Origin: Pseudomonadales bacterium
GTDB lineage: Bacteria; Pseudomonadota; Gammaproteobacteria; Pseudomonadales; DC-out160
NCBI GenBank assembly: GCA_016765265.1
Contig: JAESQG010000060.1
Span: 1 to 7,262 of the forward strand
Direction: 5' to 3'
DNA: 7,262 bases
Shown piece after piece: positions 1 to 5,821 of the stretch. The stretch's first letter is position 1, and each line of letters opens with the position of its first letter. A program made the translations under genes and the position numbers. The notes beneath the pieces were generated by a model. It worked only from the letters and a program-made list of their open reading frames with translations, had not been told where the DNA came from and did not search any database.

Positions 1-46
1 ATAGGTATAGGTATAGGTATAGGTATAGGTATAGGTATAGGTATAG
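1..46. repeat. Hexanucleotide microsatellite, (ATAGGT) x 7.7
   Basis: Seven perfect ATAGGT units (1-42) are followed by a partial ATAG (43-46), with no mismatch. Read in frame 1 the tract encodes alternating Ile-Gly and runs straight into Ile-Asp-Arg, which matches the start of the conserved HDOD segment 'GIDRVRNISLSIS'. Frame 2, which carries the downstream HDOD reading frame, has a TAG stop in every unit. A hexamer can expand without changing frame, so the tract may be an expansion of one Gly-Ile codon pair inside the HDOD gene. It lies exactly at the window edge, so its true length is unknown and an assembly artefact is possible. Confidence 0.9.
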
Positions 47-49
47 ATC

Positions 50-679
50 GTGAGGAATATCTCCCTCTCCATCAGTATGATTGATACCGTACTTTCTGGT
101 GTACAGCATGTAAGAGCCGTGGAAGAAGTCTTCATTGCCGCTTTGTTGCATCGGGTTGGGCATATGGTATTTTGGTGTTTCCCCTACGGGCATGCCACTC
201 AACTAGATAAGGCGTACCGTAAAACCGATGATGAAAGTAAAGCGGAAACGATTGTGTTGGGTTTCAGTTTGAAAGCTTTAACGCAAACGCTCACCGCGAG
301 CTGGCATCTAAGCCCTAAGTTGGATGCCGCCTTAAAAGACGGTTTTGACAAGAATGGCGAGAAAGGTGAACATCACCACCAAATTGACTGTATTGAATTG
401 GGCTACGAAGTTGCCATTGCTTCCAAGGCCGGGTGGACCGACACCTTCACCCAGAAAAAGATTAGTGATATTGGCCCCTTCCTGAAAAAAGAAAACTCTG
501 ATGCGGCTGAAATGGTTTTTAAAGGCGCCAAGAATGCCACGAAGACCTTGGCAAATCTAGGCTTGAAATCCGCCCTGAATTTAATATCCGCTCCACCTCA
601 ATCAAACGATTTGGCGGAAGATAAAGAAGAAGCCGAATCTGGACCTAAGGAGCATATGTTTTGCAGCTCTCTATTTTGA
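50..679 (+). pseudogene. HDOD-domain signalling protein, 5' truncated and frame-broken fragment
   Basis: The 209-codon frame opens at a GTG and encodes the C-terminal half of an HDOD domain (PF08668). HDOD domains are HD-related output or scaffold domains of bacterial signalling proteins, usually without the full HD metal site. Recognisable segments are RNISLSISMIDTVLSG (residues 2-17) and VEEVFIAALLHRVGHMVFWC (24-43), then a helical stretch to about residue 175. The N-terminal half is absent. The expected preceding residues Gly-Ile-Asp-Arg lie in frame 1 (40-51), so about two bases (a GT) seem to be missing near 49-52. The frame ends in a non-family tail (CSSLF) where the GAF part begins in another frame. 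The spacing between SG17 and VEEVF24 looks short for the family, by perhaps 20-25 residues (from memory). The GTG is probably just the first start codon after the break. Sequencing error cannot be excluded. Confidence 0.7.
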
Positions 680-1170
680 GAGATCTTTGTCTGATGTTGA
701 GTGAGCAATTCGAGCTGAACAACTTCCTAGCAACGGTGATGGAAGGGATACATCGTTCCCTCAATATGAAACATACTGTCTTTGCGTTGGCCGGTCCTGA
801 GAAAATACAAGCGAAGCATATCATGGGGAAAAATAGAGACGTCATGCTCAGACGGTTTAATTTTGGCTCAAAGAATCTTGAATTGGATATATTTAGCCAT
901 GTGATGCAGACTAATAAACCTTTATGGATTTCTGAAGACAATCGAGACAAATATGCCCATCGGATTACGCCGGAAATTATCAAGTGTATAGGGACTGCGG
1001 ATTTTTTTGTGATGCCAATTCGTGTCGGTGGAAAACCCAAAGGCATTCTTTATACTGATCGAAGGAGAAGCACTGAATTAATCAATGAACAAGATTTTCA
1101 GACTTTTATTCATTTCTGCGAGCACCTCAATATTGGTTTTAAAATATTAAGCCAGCGGAAAAATAAATAG
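661..1170 (+). CDS. GAF-like domain protein; probable C-terminal half of the broken HDOD-GAF gene
   Basis: The 169-residue product opens with a helix (MQLSILRDLCLMLSEQFELN) and continues as a GAF-type sensory fold. It contains an FLATVMEGIHRSLNM helix (22-36), a KHTVFALAG strand (37-45), the core segment ADFFVMPIRVGGKPKGILYT (113-132) and a closing helix (INEQDFQTFIHFCEHL, 141-156). In related signalling proteins this domain follows an HDOD domain in one polypeptide. Here it is one frame away and overlaps the HDOD frame by 19 bases. One extra T in the TTTT run at 659-662 would join the two parts as His-Met-Phe-Leu-Gln-Leu-Ser. A good Shine-Dalgarno, AAGGAG (647-652), sits 8 bases before the TTG at 661, so separate translation is also possible. 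The domain looks intact; whether it is a gene or half of a pseudogene is open. No terminator follows. Confidence 0.6.
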   Translation: MQLSILRDLCLMLSEQFELNNFLATVMEGIHRSLNMKHTVFALAGPEKIQAKHIMGKNRDVMLRRFNFGSKNLELDIFSHVMQTNKPLWISEDNRDKYAHRITPEIIKCIGTADFFVMPIRVGGKPKGILYTDRRRSTELINEQDFQTFIHFCEHLNIGFKILSQRKNK

Positions 1171-1201
1171 TACTTTAGTCTTTTGTCCTACTGAAAGGGA
1201 A

Positions 1202-1342
1202 ATGCTATTGGTTCGCGTCATACTTCCCGTATCCAATAATGCCATCGCTACTCTAACGGAGAAACATAGATTAGGTATTTTAAATCGTATATCCGTTCCA
1301 CTGACCACTGAATTTATGATAGGGCTTGATAATATCGCTTAA
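1202..1342 (+). CDS. Doubtful small ORF, 46 residues, no recognised family
   Basis: An ATG-to-TAA frame lies in the gap between the GAF ORF and the convergent outer-membrane gene. It begins MLLVRVILPVSNNA and ends GLDNIA. An AAGGGA sequence precedes the ATG but is separated from it by one base, too close for a normal ribosome binding site. The composition is plausible for protein, with a hydrophobic beginning and a mixed middle, but no motif is recognised. It may be chance, or a remnant of a decayed gene like its neighbour upstream. The rest of 1171-1368 shows nothing I can name, and no clear terminator is visible between the two converging genes. Confidence 0.15.
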   Translation: MLLVRVILPVSNNAIATLTEKHRLGILNRISVPLTTEFMIGLDNIA

Positions 1343-1368
1343 TGTTATTAATCGCTGTGTTTAAAAAC

Positions 1369-2379
1369 CTATAATGTTAGAGAGAAACCAGTAACGATAC
1401 GGTTATCCACATCTGTTTGTGTACCGTTCTGATCTTCTTCGATCGGTATCCCATAAGAAATAAAACCGCTTAAATTCTTTGATGTCACCCTGAATCCCGG
1501 TGTTATATAAACTGTTGTGCCGCCAGAATTATCTTCTGAAACACTAGAGACTCTATTCTTCCTTCGCGTTTCACCATTGATCTCAACGGAGAAATCCCAT
1601 TTTAACACCTTGGTCTTAGATGTTTCACTATGTTTGTGATCATGAGTATCATGCTTATCATTAAGGCGATAAGTGAGAGCCGCGTTATATGACAAGGCAT
1701 CACCTATCTCAGTAGATTGTGATCCTTCCGTGGTTTTGTTGTAGAGTATATTGGCGTGGTATCCAAATTTTTCGCCACGCTGACTTAAAGACACGCCTAG
1801 CAAACAGTCCCAGGACCCAGACCCGGGTTGAAACTCAGTTTCAAATCGAATTCCTTCATCATCGCTGACATCAGTTTCGCCAGTAGGTGTTTTTATACCA
1901 AATAGGATAGAGACATCATAGCTACTGCGATTCATTACTCGATATTGCGCAAGTAACAAGAGGTCACCCACTCCTGAAGAATCCCCGTGAGAATGTGCTT
2001 CCGCAAGGCCGTCTTCAATTTCTCCTTCTCGAATATTTTCTCTTCTTATATAGGGCAGACGAGCGTTAATACTAAAGTTTTCAGTGGCACCGTATGATAA
2101 CGAAAAAGAAGTGCTCATAATCCGGTCCATACTATGAACACCCTCAAGACCATTGGCAGCAAAATTTTCTAATTGCTCGTTACTGAATTCTTTGTTACTG
2201 AAAATTTCCGAACGTATCCCCATACCCCAAGAGCCTAAAGGCATAGATGTTGACGAGATCGTATTGATTGCACCAACACCCTCACCACCAAAAGCGATTG
2301 TGGGATGGTCAGCTTTTGCTGTAGTCACATATAACAAAAATAGGCTCAAGCCAGAACATAAATATCGACTTCGCATCAT
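1369..2379 (-). CDS. Outer-membrane beta-barrel 'transporter' protein (Phenol_MetA_deg-like) with His-rich loop
   Basis: From the ATG at 2379 the product has 336 residues. A signal peptide is clear: MMRSR, a hydrophobic core (LCSGLSLFLLYV), then TTAKA with cleavage before Asp24. The mature part alternates short amphipathic strands with polar turns and shows hallmarks of the 'transporter'/PF13557 family: ARLPYIRRE (106-114), SSGVGDLLLLAQYR (134-147), GIKTPTGETD (161-170) and FQPGSGSWDCLLG (184-196). It is therefore expected to be an outer-membrane barrel; its substrate is unknown. A His/Asp-rich loop (DKHDTHDHKH, 241-250) and HSHGD (129-133) could bind metal ions. The frame extends upstream to a GTG at 2451, with another ATG at 2394. 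I prefer 2379 because it gives a compact signal peptide and a weak GAG Shine-Dalgarno 10 bases upstream; ATG 2376 is equally possible. It lies 205 bases after the kinase on the same strand, so it may have its own promoter. Confidence 0.75.
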   Translation of the reverse strand: MMRSRYLCSGLSLFLLYVTTAKADHPTIAFGGEGVGAINTISSTSMPLGSWGMGIRSEIFSNKEFSNEQLENFAANGLEGVHSMDRIMSTSFSLSYGATENFSINARLPYIRRENIREGEIEDGLAEAHSHGDSSGVGDLLLLAQYRVMNRSSYDVSILFGIKTPTGETDVSDDEGIRFETEFQPGSGSWDCLLGVSLSQRGEKFGYHANILYNKTTEGSQSTEIGDALSYNAALTYRLNDKHDTHDHKHSETSKTKVLKWDFSVEINGETRRKNRVSSVSEDNSGGTTVYITPGFRVTSKNLSGFISYGIPIEEDQNGTQTDVDNRIVTGFSLTL

Positions 2380-2433
2380 ATTACACTTACTCATTATTTT
2401 ATGGGAGATCTTATACGGTACATGCTCTTTACT

Positions 2434-2461
2434 AAGATAAGAACACAACACATAGGTTCAA
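2434..2461 (-). promoter_or_regulatory. Weak sigma70-like promoter candidate for the outer-membrane gene
   Basis: Read on the - strand, TTGAAC (2461-2456) and TATCTT (2439-2434) are 16 bases apart, each matching four of six consensus bases. Transcription would begin near 2427, leaving a leader of about 48 bases before ATG 2379. That would place the GTG at 2451 outside the transcript, in line with the shorter start. The match is modest and could be chance. Confidence 0.2.
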
Positions 2462-2540
2462 AATGGTAGCGGATACTAGCATTATTCCGTATACAGATTC
2501 TATCTAAAGAGGAAGGTGGGAAGGGAGGATAAAGTCACAC

Positions 2541-2580
2541 CACGGATGATTCTGGTCTATCACGGATGATTCTGGTCTAT
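2541..2580. repeat. Perfect tandem duplication, 2 x 20 bp
   Basis: CACGGATGATTCTGGTCTAT occurs twice in direct succession (2541-2560 and 2561-2580) with no mismatch. It ends 4 bases from the last base of the kinase stop codon (2587-2585 on the - strand), so it lies in the kinase 3' untranslated region or in the region upstream of the outer-membrane gene. Across the junction ATCA and TGAT could form only a 4-bp stem, so it is not a terminator. Absence of any divergence suggests a recent slippage duplication or a maintained double binding site. Confidence 0.9.
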
Positions 2581-2584
2581 GATG

Positions 2585-5083
2585 TCAAGCGCGGTTGTTT
2601 GCGGCAATTGCTTTCTTTGCCCATTTTTCGATGGTGATGCTAAGAGTGTCGTAAGAAATTGGTTTAGCCAGAAAATCGTTCATACCGCATTCTTTGCATT
2701 TACGTTGATCTTTCTCGCTTGTGTTGGCGGTTATGGCGATAATCGGTAGCATTTTGTGATCGGTGGCTAAGCCCCTAATTTGGCGCGTTGCTTCAAACCC
2801 ATCCATTACCGGCATTTGGCAATCCATGAGTACTAAATCTATTTCTTGTTCTTTAAATACATCCACGGCGACCGCGCCATTTTCGGCCAGCACGGGATTT
2901 GCCCCCATTTTTTTAAGCATTTGTTGGGTGATGAGTTGATTGGTTTTATTGTCTTCCACGACGAGTACATGCAGATCCGTAACGAGATTGATATTTGATG
3001 TTGTCTTATCATTTTTATCCTCAACTATTTCAACGGTTTTAAATCCGACGATATCAAATATGAGTTGAACACATGTGCCCTCGTCAAGCTCACTGGTGAT
3101 CTTAATCTCCCCACCCATCAATCCCATTGTTTTTTTGCAAACAGCCAGTCCAATTCCTAAACCTCCGTATTGTCGAGTATAAGATTGATCTACCTGAGAA
3201 AACGGTTCCATGATGGACTCAATGTCGGTCTGTGAAATACCGACGCCTGTATCCGTTATGGAGATAACGAGCCTAGCATTCCCAGTGTCTGGTTTTTCGA
3301 TCCTGCCTCGAATAGTGATTCGACCACTTTGAGTAAACTTAAGAGCATTGTCGAAAATATTTGAAATTATCTTTTTGTATTTTTCTTCATCTGATTCAAT
3401 CTCAATAGCCCTCAGCGATTCAATGTCAAGGTAAACCTCTATATTGCTTTCCTTGATCTCGTTTTTTCGTAGTTCAATTAGGGAAATGATCGGATGGTAG
3501 GGAGAGAAATAATCGTGGCTGACTTTAGTGTCTTCAATGTGCAGCTCAGAGAAACCAATAATGCTATTGATAAGACCAATCATTTCGTTGACAGAGCGAC
3601 TAATCACTTTGAATAGGCTCTCGATTTCTTCGGGTACAATTGTATTACTCTCTTTTGCCGTTTGTTGGGTAGCACCTTCCAGCAGAGCGAGAGCCCCCGA
3701 TGCACCGTTAAGAGGTGTTCTTAACTCATGGCTGATTGTAGACAAAAAGGCATCCTTAACGGCGTTAGTTTTTTTCAACAATTCATTGTTGATTTCTAAT
3801 GCCTTCCTATTGCTAGTCTCTAGCTTTAATCGTTTAGTTTTTTCTTCGTTGGTTTTGGTTCCTGCAGTGATAGCTATCGTGATTCCTGTTAAAACAATAC
3901 CAATAAATGCTGCGTTGAGACTGAACCAGGTGTTTTGAATAATATTCGCTGATGCCAGAATGTAGATCACCAGTCCAATAAACGTCGGAGAAAAAACCGT
4001 GATCCCCAGCCAGCCCATTCTCTGTTTTAAATAAATTCCGTAGCTGATAATGACAGGTGTGATGATTCCACAAATGCCACACACAAACAAAGTCCACTGC
4101 CAAAGTCGATAATCAGTTGTGAAAATAAATAGGCCATTGATAGCAAAAATAGAAAACAGAATTAAATTGACTTTGTTTAGGGCAGGGTGAATATTTTTTA
4201 GTCGCACGTAAGCACCCGCGTGCAGTAAGAAAAAAGCGGCAGCCCATGAGCCAAGACCCCAAAGATTTGCAGTTAACCAAACCCCATAACTTCCCAAGTA
4301 GGGTTGGGCAATGCCCATGAGTAGGCTGACGCAGATTGTGGCAATAGAATACCAAATAAGATAATAGTATTGTTCTAGATCCCGCAGAGTAAATGACAAC
4401 AGTACGTTATATCCAATCATTAAAAAAAGCATGGCCACAAGCATATGGCTGCCATGGGTTATTAGATTTCCCGAAATGAACGCGTCGCGCATTGATCTTA
4501 TTTCTAACGGAATGATGAGGGGGCTTTGAGAGCTTATTTTCAAATAAAGCGTGACAGGCCCTATCCCCGCCGGGGGCAAGTAAAAAAAGAAACCATTGTT
4601 TTTTATCTCTCTCTGTTCGTAGTCCTCTAATGCCCCGGTTTTGTATGGAGTTAACCCTTTTTCAGAGGGTCGATATATTTCAATATGGTCAAGGATGGGG
4701 TTACTCAGACCCAAAATTATATCCTTTTCATGGGGAGTGGTTCTCTTGTCTTGATAGGTGATTTTTAGCCACACGGTGCTACGTGTAAAACCAAAGTTGA
4801 TGGGAAAGGACGTGTTGAGTTTGAATTGTTGTTGGTATTCCTCTTCAAGTATTTCACTAATAGTTAACGAGGCATTATCGAGAAAAAAATAAGCTGAAAC
4901 ATAGGCGGTATTATCGTAGTTCTGGTCGCTACTCTGGTCGGTTATAAAATTGATGGTCGCATTAGAAAAACTAGAAAATAGACAAAGAATGAATCCAAAG
5001 AAAATGTTGCGAGTAAGAACAAGCCAAAACGTACTATCCCTTATGATCTTCGGTCTTGGAACGCGATTTTTGGGGAATAACAT
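2585..5083 (-). CDS. 7TMR-DISM hybrid sensor histidine kinase / response regulator
   Basis: This complete 832-residue membrane kinase has a signal-like hydrophobic segment (about 24-42), then a 7TMR-DISMED2-type periplasmic beta domain (about 43-200; e.g. FTRSTVWLKITY, 99-110). Seven hydrophobic helices follow (about 209-408), then a short coiled-coil linker (412-440). HisKA carries the H-box FLSTISHELRTPLNG with phospho-acceptor His452. HATPase_c shows the N-box (NIFDNALKFT, Asn575/Asn579), G1 box DTGVGI (611-616), F-box (EPFSQ) and G2 box GGLGIGLAV (640-648). The single REC domain (about 703-820) has acidic pocket Glu710/Asp711, phospho-acceptor Asp754 in LMDCQMPVMDG, Thr785 and Lys807. All catalytic residues are present. 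The domain order resembles Pseudomonas RetS, but with one REC instead of two, and there is no HPt domain, so phosphate must pass to a separate HPt protein or REC acts internally. The ligand is unknown. ATG 5083 is preceded by AAAGG 11 bases upstream. It diverges from bufA across a 343-base gap. Confidence 0.93.
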   Translation of the reverse strand: MLFPKNRVPRPKIIRDSTFWLVLTRNIFFGFILCLFSSFSNATINFITDQSSDQNYDNTAYVSAYFFLDNASLTISEILEEEYQQQFKLNTSFPINFGFTRSTVWLKITYQDKRTTPHEKDIILGLSNPILDHIEIYRPSEKGLTPYKTGALEDYEQREIKNNGFFFYLPPAGIGPVTLYLKISSQSPLIIPLEIRSMRDAFISGNLITHGSHMLVAMLFLMIGYNVLLSFTLRDLEQYYYLIWYSIATICVSLLMGIAQPYLGSYGVWLTANLWGLGSWAAAFFLLHAGAYVRLKNIHPALNKVNLILFSIFAINGLFIFTTDYRLWQWTLFVCGICGIITPVIISYGIYLKQRMGWLGITVFSPTFIGLVIYILASANIIQNTWFSLNAAFIGIVLTGITIAITAGTKTNEEKTKRLKLETSNRKALEINNELLKKTNAVKDAFLSTISHELRTPLNGASGALALLEGATQQTAKESNTIVPEEIESLFKVISRSVNEMIGLINSIIGFSELHIEDTKVSHDYFSPYHPIISLIELRKNEIKESNIEVYLDIESLRAIEIESDEEKYKKIISNIFDNALKFTQSGRITIRGRIEKPDTGNARLVISITDTGVGISQTDIESIMEPFSQVDQSYTRQYGGLGIGLAVCKKTMGLMGGEIKITSELDEGTCVQLIFDIVGFKTVEIVEDKNDKTTSNINLVTDLHVLVVEDNKTNQLITQQMLKKMGANPVLAENGAVAVDVFKEQEIDLVLMDCQMPVMDGFEATRQIRGLATDHKMLPIIAITANTSEKDQRKCKECGMNDFLAKPISYDTLSITIEKWAKKAIAANNRA

Positions 5084-5176
5084 GAAATCTACTGCCTTTT
5101 TCTGTTAGATATCTGTAGTTCCCGTGGGGATTAGTTAGGTTTCACTTATTAGTCTAGCAGAGGTTTAAAGGTACTT

Positions 5177-5296
5177 TTAAGCTGGGGTGGCTATACGCCA
5201 CTTTTCTCAACATACGTCGGCCTGCCCTTAATGCAGGCAACAGCCCTCATTTCTGCGGCGCTAATGCGTATAGCTACCCAGATGAATCAAGCTTAA
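5177..5296 (+). ncRNA. Structured element: long imperfect inverted repeat with internal hairpin (possible leader RNA)
   Basis: This lies in the 343-base kinase-bufA gap (5084-5426). The left arm 5182-5198 (CTGGGGTGGCTATACGC) pairs with the right arm 5266-5281 (GCGTATAGCTACCCAG). Bases 5185-5198 pair without interruption with 5266-5279, including one G-U pair (5189/5275), then after a bulged G5184 two more pairs form. Outer TTAAGCT (5177-5183) and AGCTTAA (5290-5296) offer an alternative closing stem. Inside is a perfect 6-bp hairpin, GCCTGC (5220-5225) with GCAGGC (5233-5238). The left arm can instead form its own hairpin, GTGGC-TATAC-GCCAC (5187-5201), so two exclusive folds exist. The G-U pair works only in + strand RNA, hinting at transcription towards bufA. 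It may be a leader, a small RNA, or a miniature transposable element with terminal inverted repeats; no flanking target duplication is seen. I match it to no known RNA family. Confidence 0.45.
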
Positions 5297-5326
5297 GTCG
5301 ATTTTATTAAATAATTTGAATATTTA

Positions 5327-5355
5327 TGCAATCAAACTCGCCTTCCATTCGTCTA
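5327..5355 (+). promoter_or_regulatory. Speculative ECF-sigma-like promoter upstream of bufA
   Basis: TGCAATC (5327-5333) and CGTCTA (5350-5355) are separated by 16 bases. They loosely resemble the TGTAAC-type -35 and CGTC-type -10 elements used by several ECF sigma factors. Bufferin genes in Caulobacter are controlled by the ECF factor SigF, which makes this class plausible. No convincing sigma70 promoter was seen in 5297-5426. The match is partial and no ECF gene lies in the window. Confidence 0.15.
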
Positions 5356-5426
5356 CTACTTGATTAAACAGGATCTACCAATAACCGCAATGATCACACC
5401 AGAATCTATCACTATCAGGAATAATT

Positions 5427-5684
5427 ATGAAAAATAAAAACACGAGCATCTCAACGGCTATCGCAAGTGCGCTTTTGATTAGTATCAGCACACTTCCCTC
5501 CACAGCCTTAGCCGCGAAGCCAGGGTTTGAAAAGTGCCAAGGTGTTGCGAAAAAGGGAATGAATGATTGTGGCACGACTTCACACAGCTGTGCGGGTCAA
5601 GCCACCACAGATAATGATCCGGAAGAATGGATTTATGTCCCAGAAGGAACCTGTAAGAAAATAGCCGGTGGTAAAGTGAAATAA
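5427..5684 (+). CDS. bufA1: BufA1-type bufferin precursor (DUF2282), Cys-containing RiPP peptide
   Basis: This 85-residue precursor belongs to the DUF2282 family. A signal peptide spans about 1-29 (MKNKNTS, hydrophobic core ASALLISIS, then STALA before Ala30), so the product is exported to the periplasm. The mature part has four Cys: Cys37 (FEKCQGVAKKGMNDC), Cys48, Cys55 (SHSCAGQAT) and Cys76 (PEGTCKKIAGG), in the spacing and sequence context typical of the family. In characterised bufferins an MNIO enzyme converts some Cys to 5-thiooxazole and the peptide binds copper; which Cys are modified here cannot be read from sequence. Lys, Gly and Asp are frequent in the mature peptide. The start is firm: AGGA (5417-5420) lies 6 bases before ATG. 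The next gene encodes the MNIO enzyme, 137 bases on, which supports the assignment. The structured element 5177-5296 lies upstream and may act in control. Confidence 0.9.
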   Translation: MKNKNTSISTAIASALLISISTLPSTALAAKPGFEKCQGVAKKGMNDCGTTSHSCAGQATTDNDPEEWIYVPEGTCKKIAGGKVK

Positions 5685-5712
5685 ACTAAACCCATTTAAG
5701 ACAATAAAAAAG

Positions 5713-5724
5713 GTCGAGTTCGAC
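5713..5724 (+). other. Short inverted repeat in the bufA-bufB gap
   Basis: GTCGAGTTCGAC can form a GTCG/CGAC stem around AGTT. It lies 28 bases after the bufA stop and no T-run follows, so it is not a convincing terminator. It could stabilise the 3' end of a bufA-only transcript, giving more precursor than enzyme. The rest of the gap (5685-5821) shows no gene. Confidence 0.2.
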
Positions 5725-5821
5725 AGAGGCCGGAACATACCACGGTTCATATCAAATGTTGGATTCGGCATAAGACTTCTTAAGTTGAAATTAAATTAAT
5801 CGGATAGAGTAGTCAAAAGAT

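Noticed and set aside
659..662. Classical programmed -1 frameshift site
   Set aside because: The run is only TTTT, and a -1 slip of the Phe tRNA would have to re-pair on GTT with a first-position mismatch; there is no X-XXY-YYZ heptamer and no obvious downstream hairpin was recognised.
645..1046. Open frame on the - strand opposite the GAF region
   Set aside because: No family-like sequence; it is the antisense of a recognisable GAF domain.
2153..2440. Open frame on the + strand opposite the signal peptide of the outer-membrane gene
   Set aside because: The opposite strand encodes a clear signal peptide and family motifs; this frame shows none.
2541..2580. CRISPR-like repeat
   Set aside because: The two copies abut with no spacer and there are only two of them.
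3528..3938. 136-codon + strand frame inside the kinase
   Set aside because: It is hydrophobic by chance as the antisense of the HisKA and linker region; the kinase reads continuously through it.
3834..4355. Further - strand frames inside the kinase membrane region
   Set aside because: They are alternate frames of the intact kinase gene with improbable composition (many Trp, Cys and His).
5177..5296. Integron attC site or intrinsic terminator
   Set aside because: No GTTRRRY/RYYYAAC core sites were found at the ends, and no T-run directly follows the stem, so neither call is supported.
5375..5771. Two short - strand frames over bufA and the gap after it
   Set aside because: They are antisense to a clear DUF2282 precursor and have no ribosome site or motifs.
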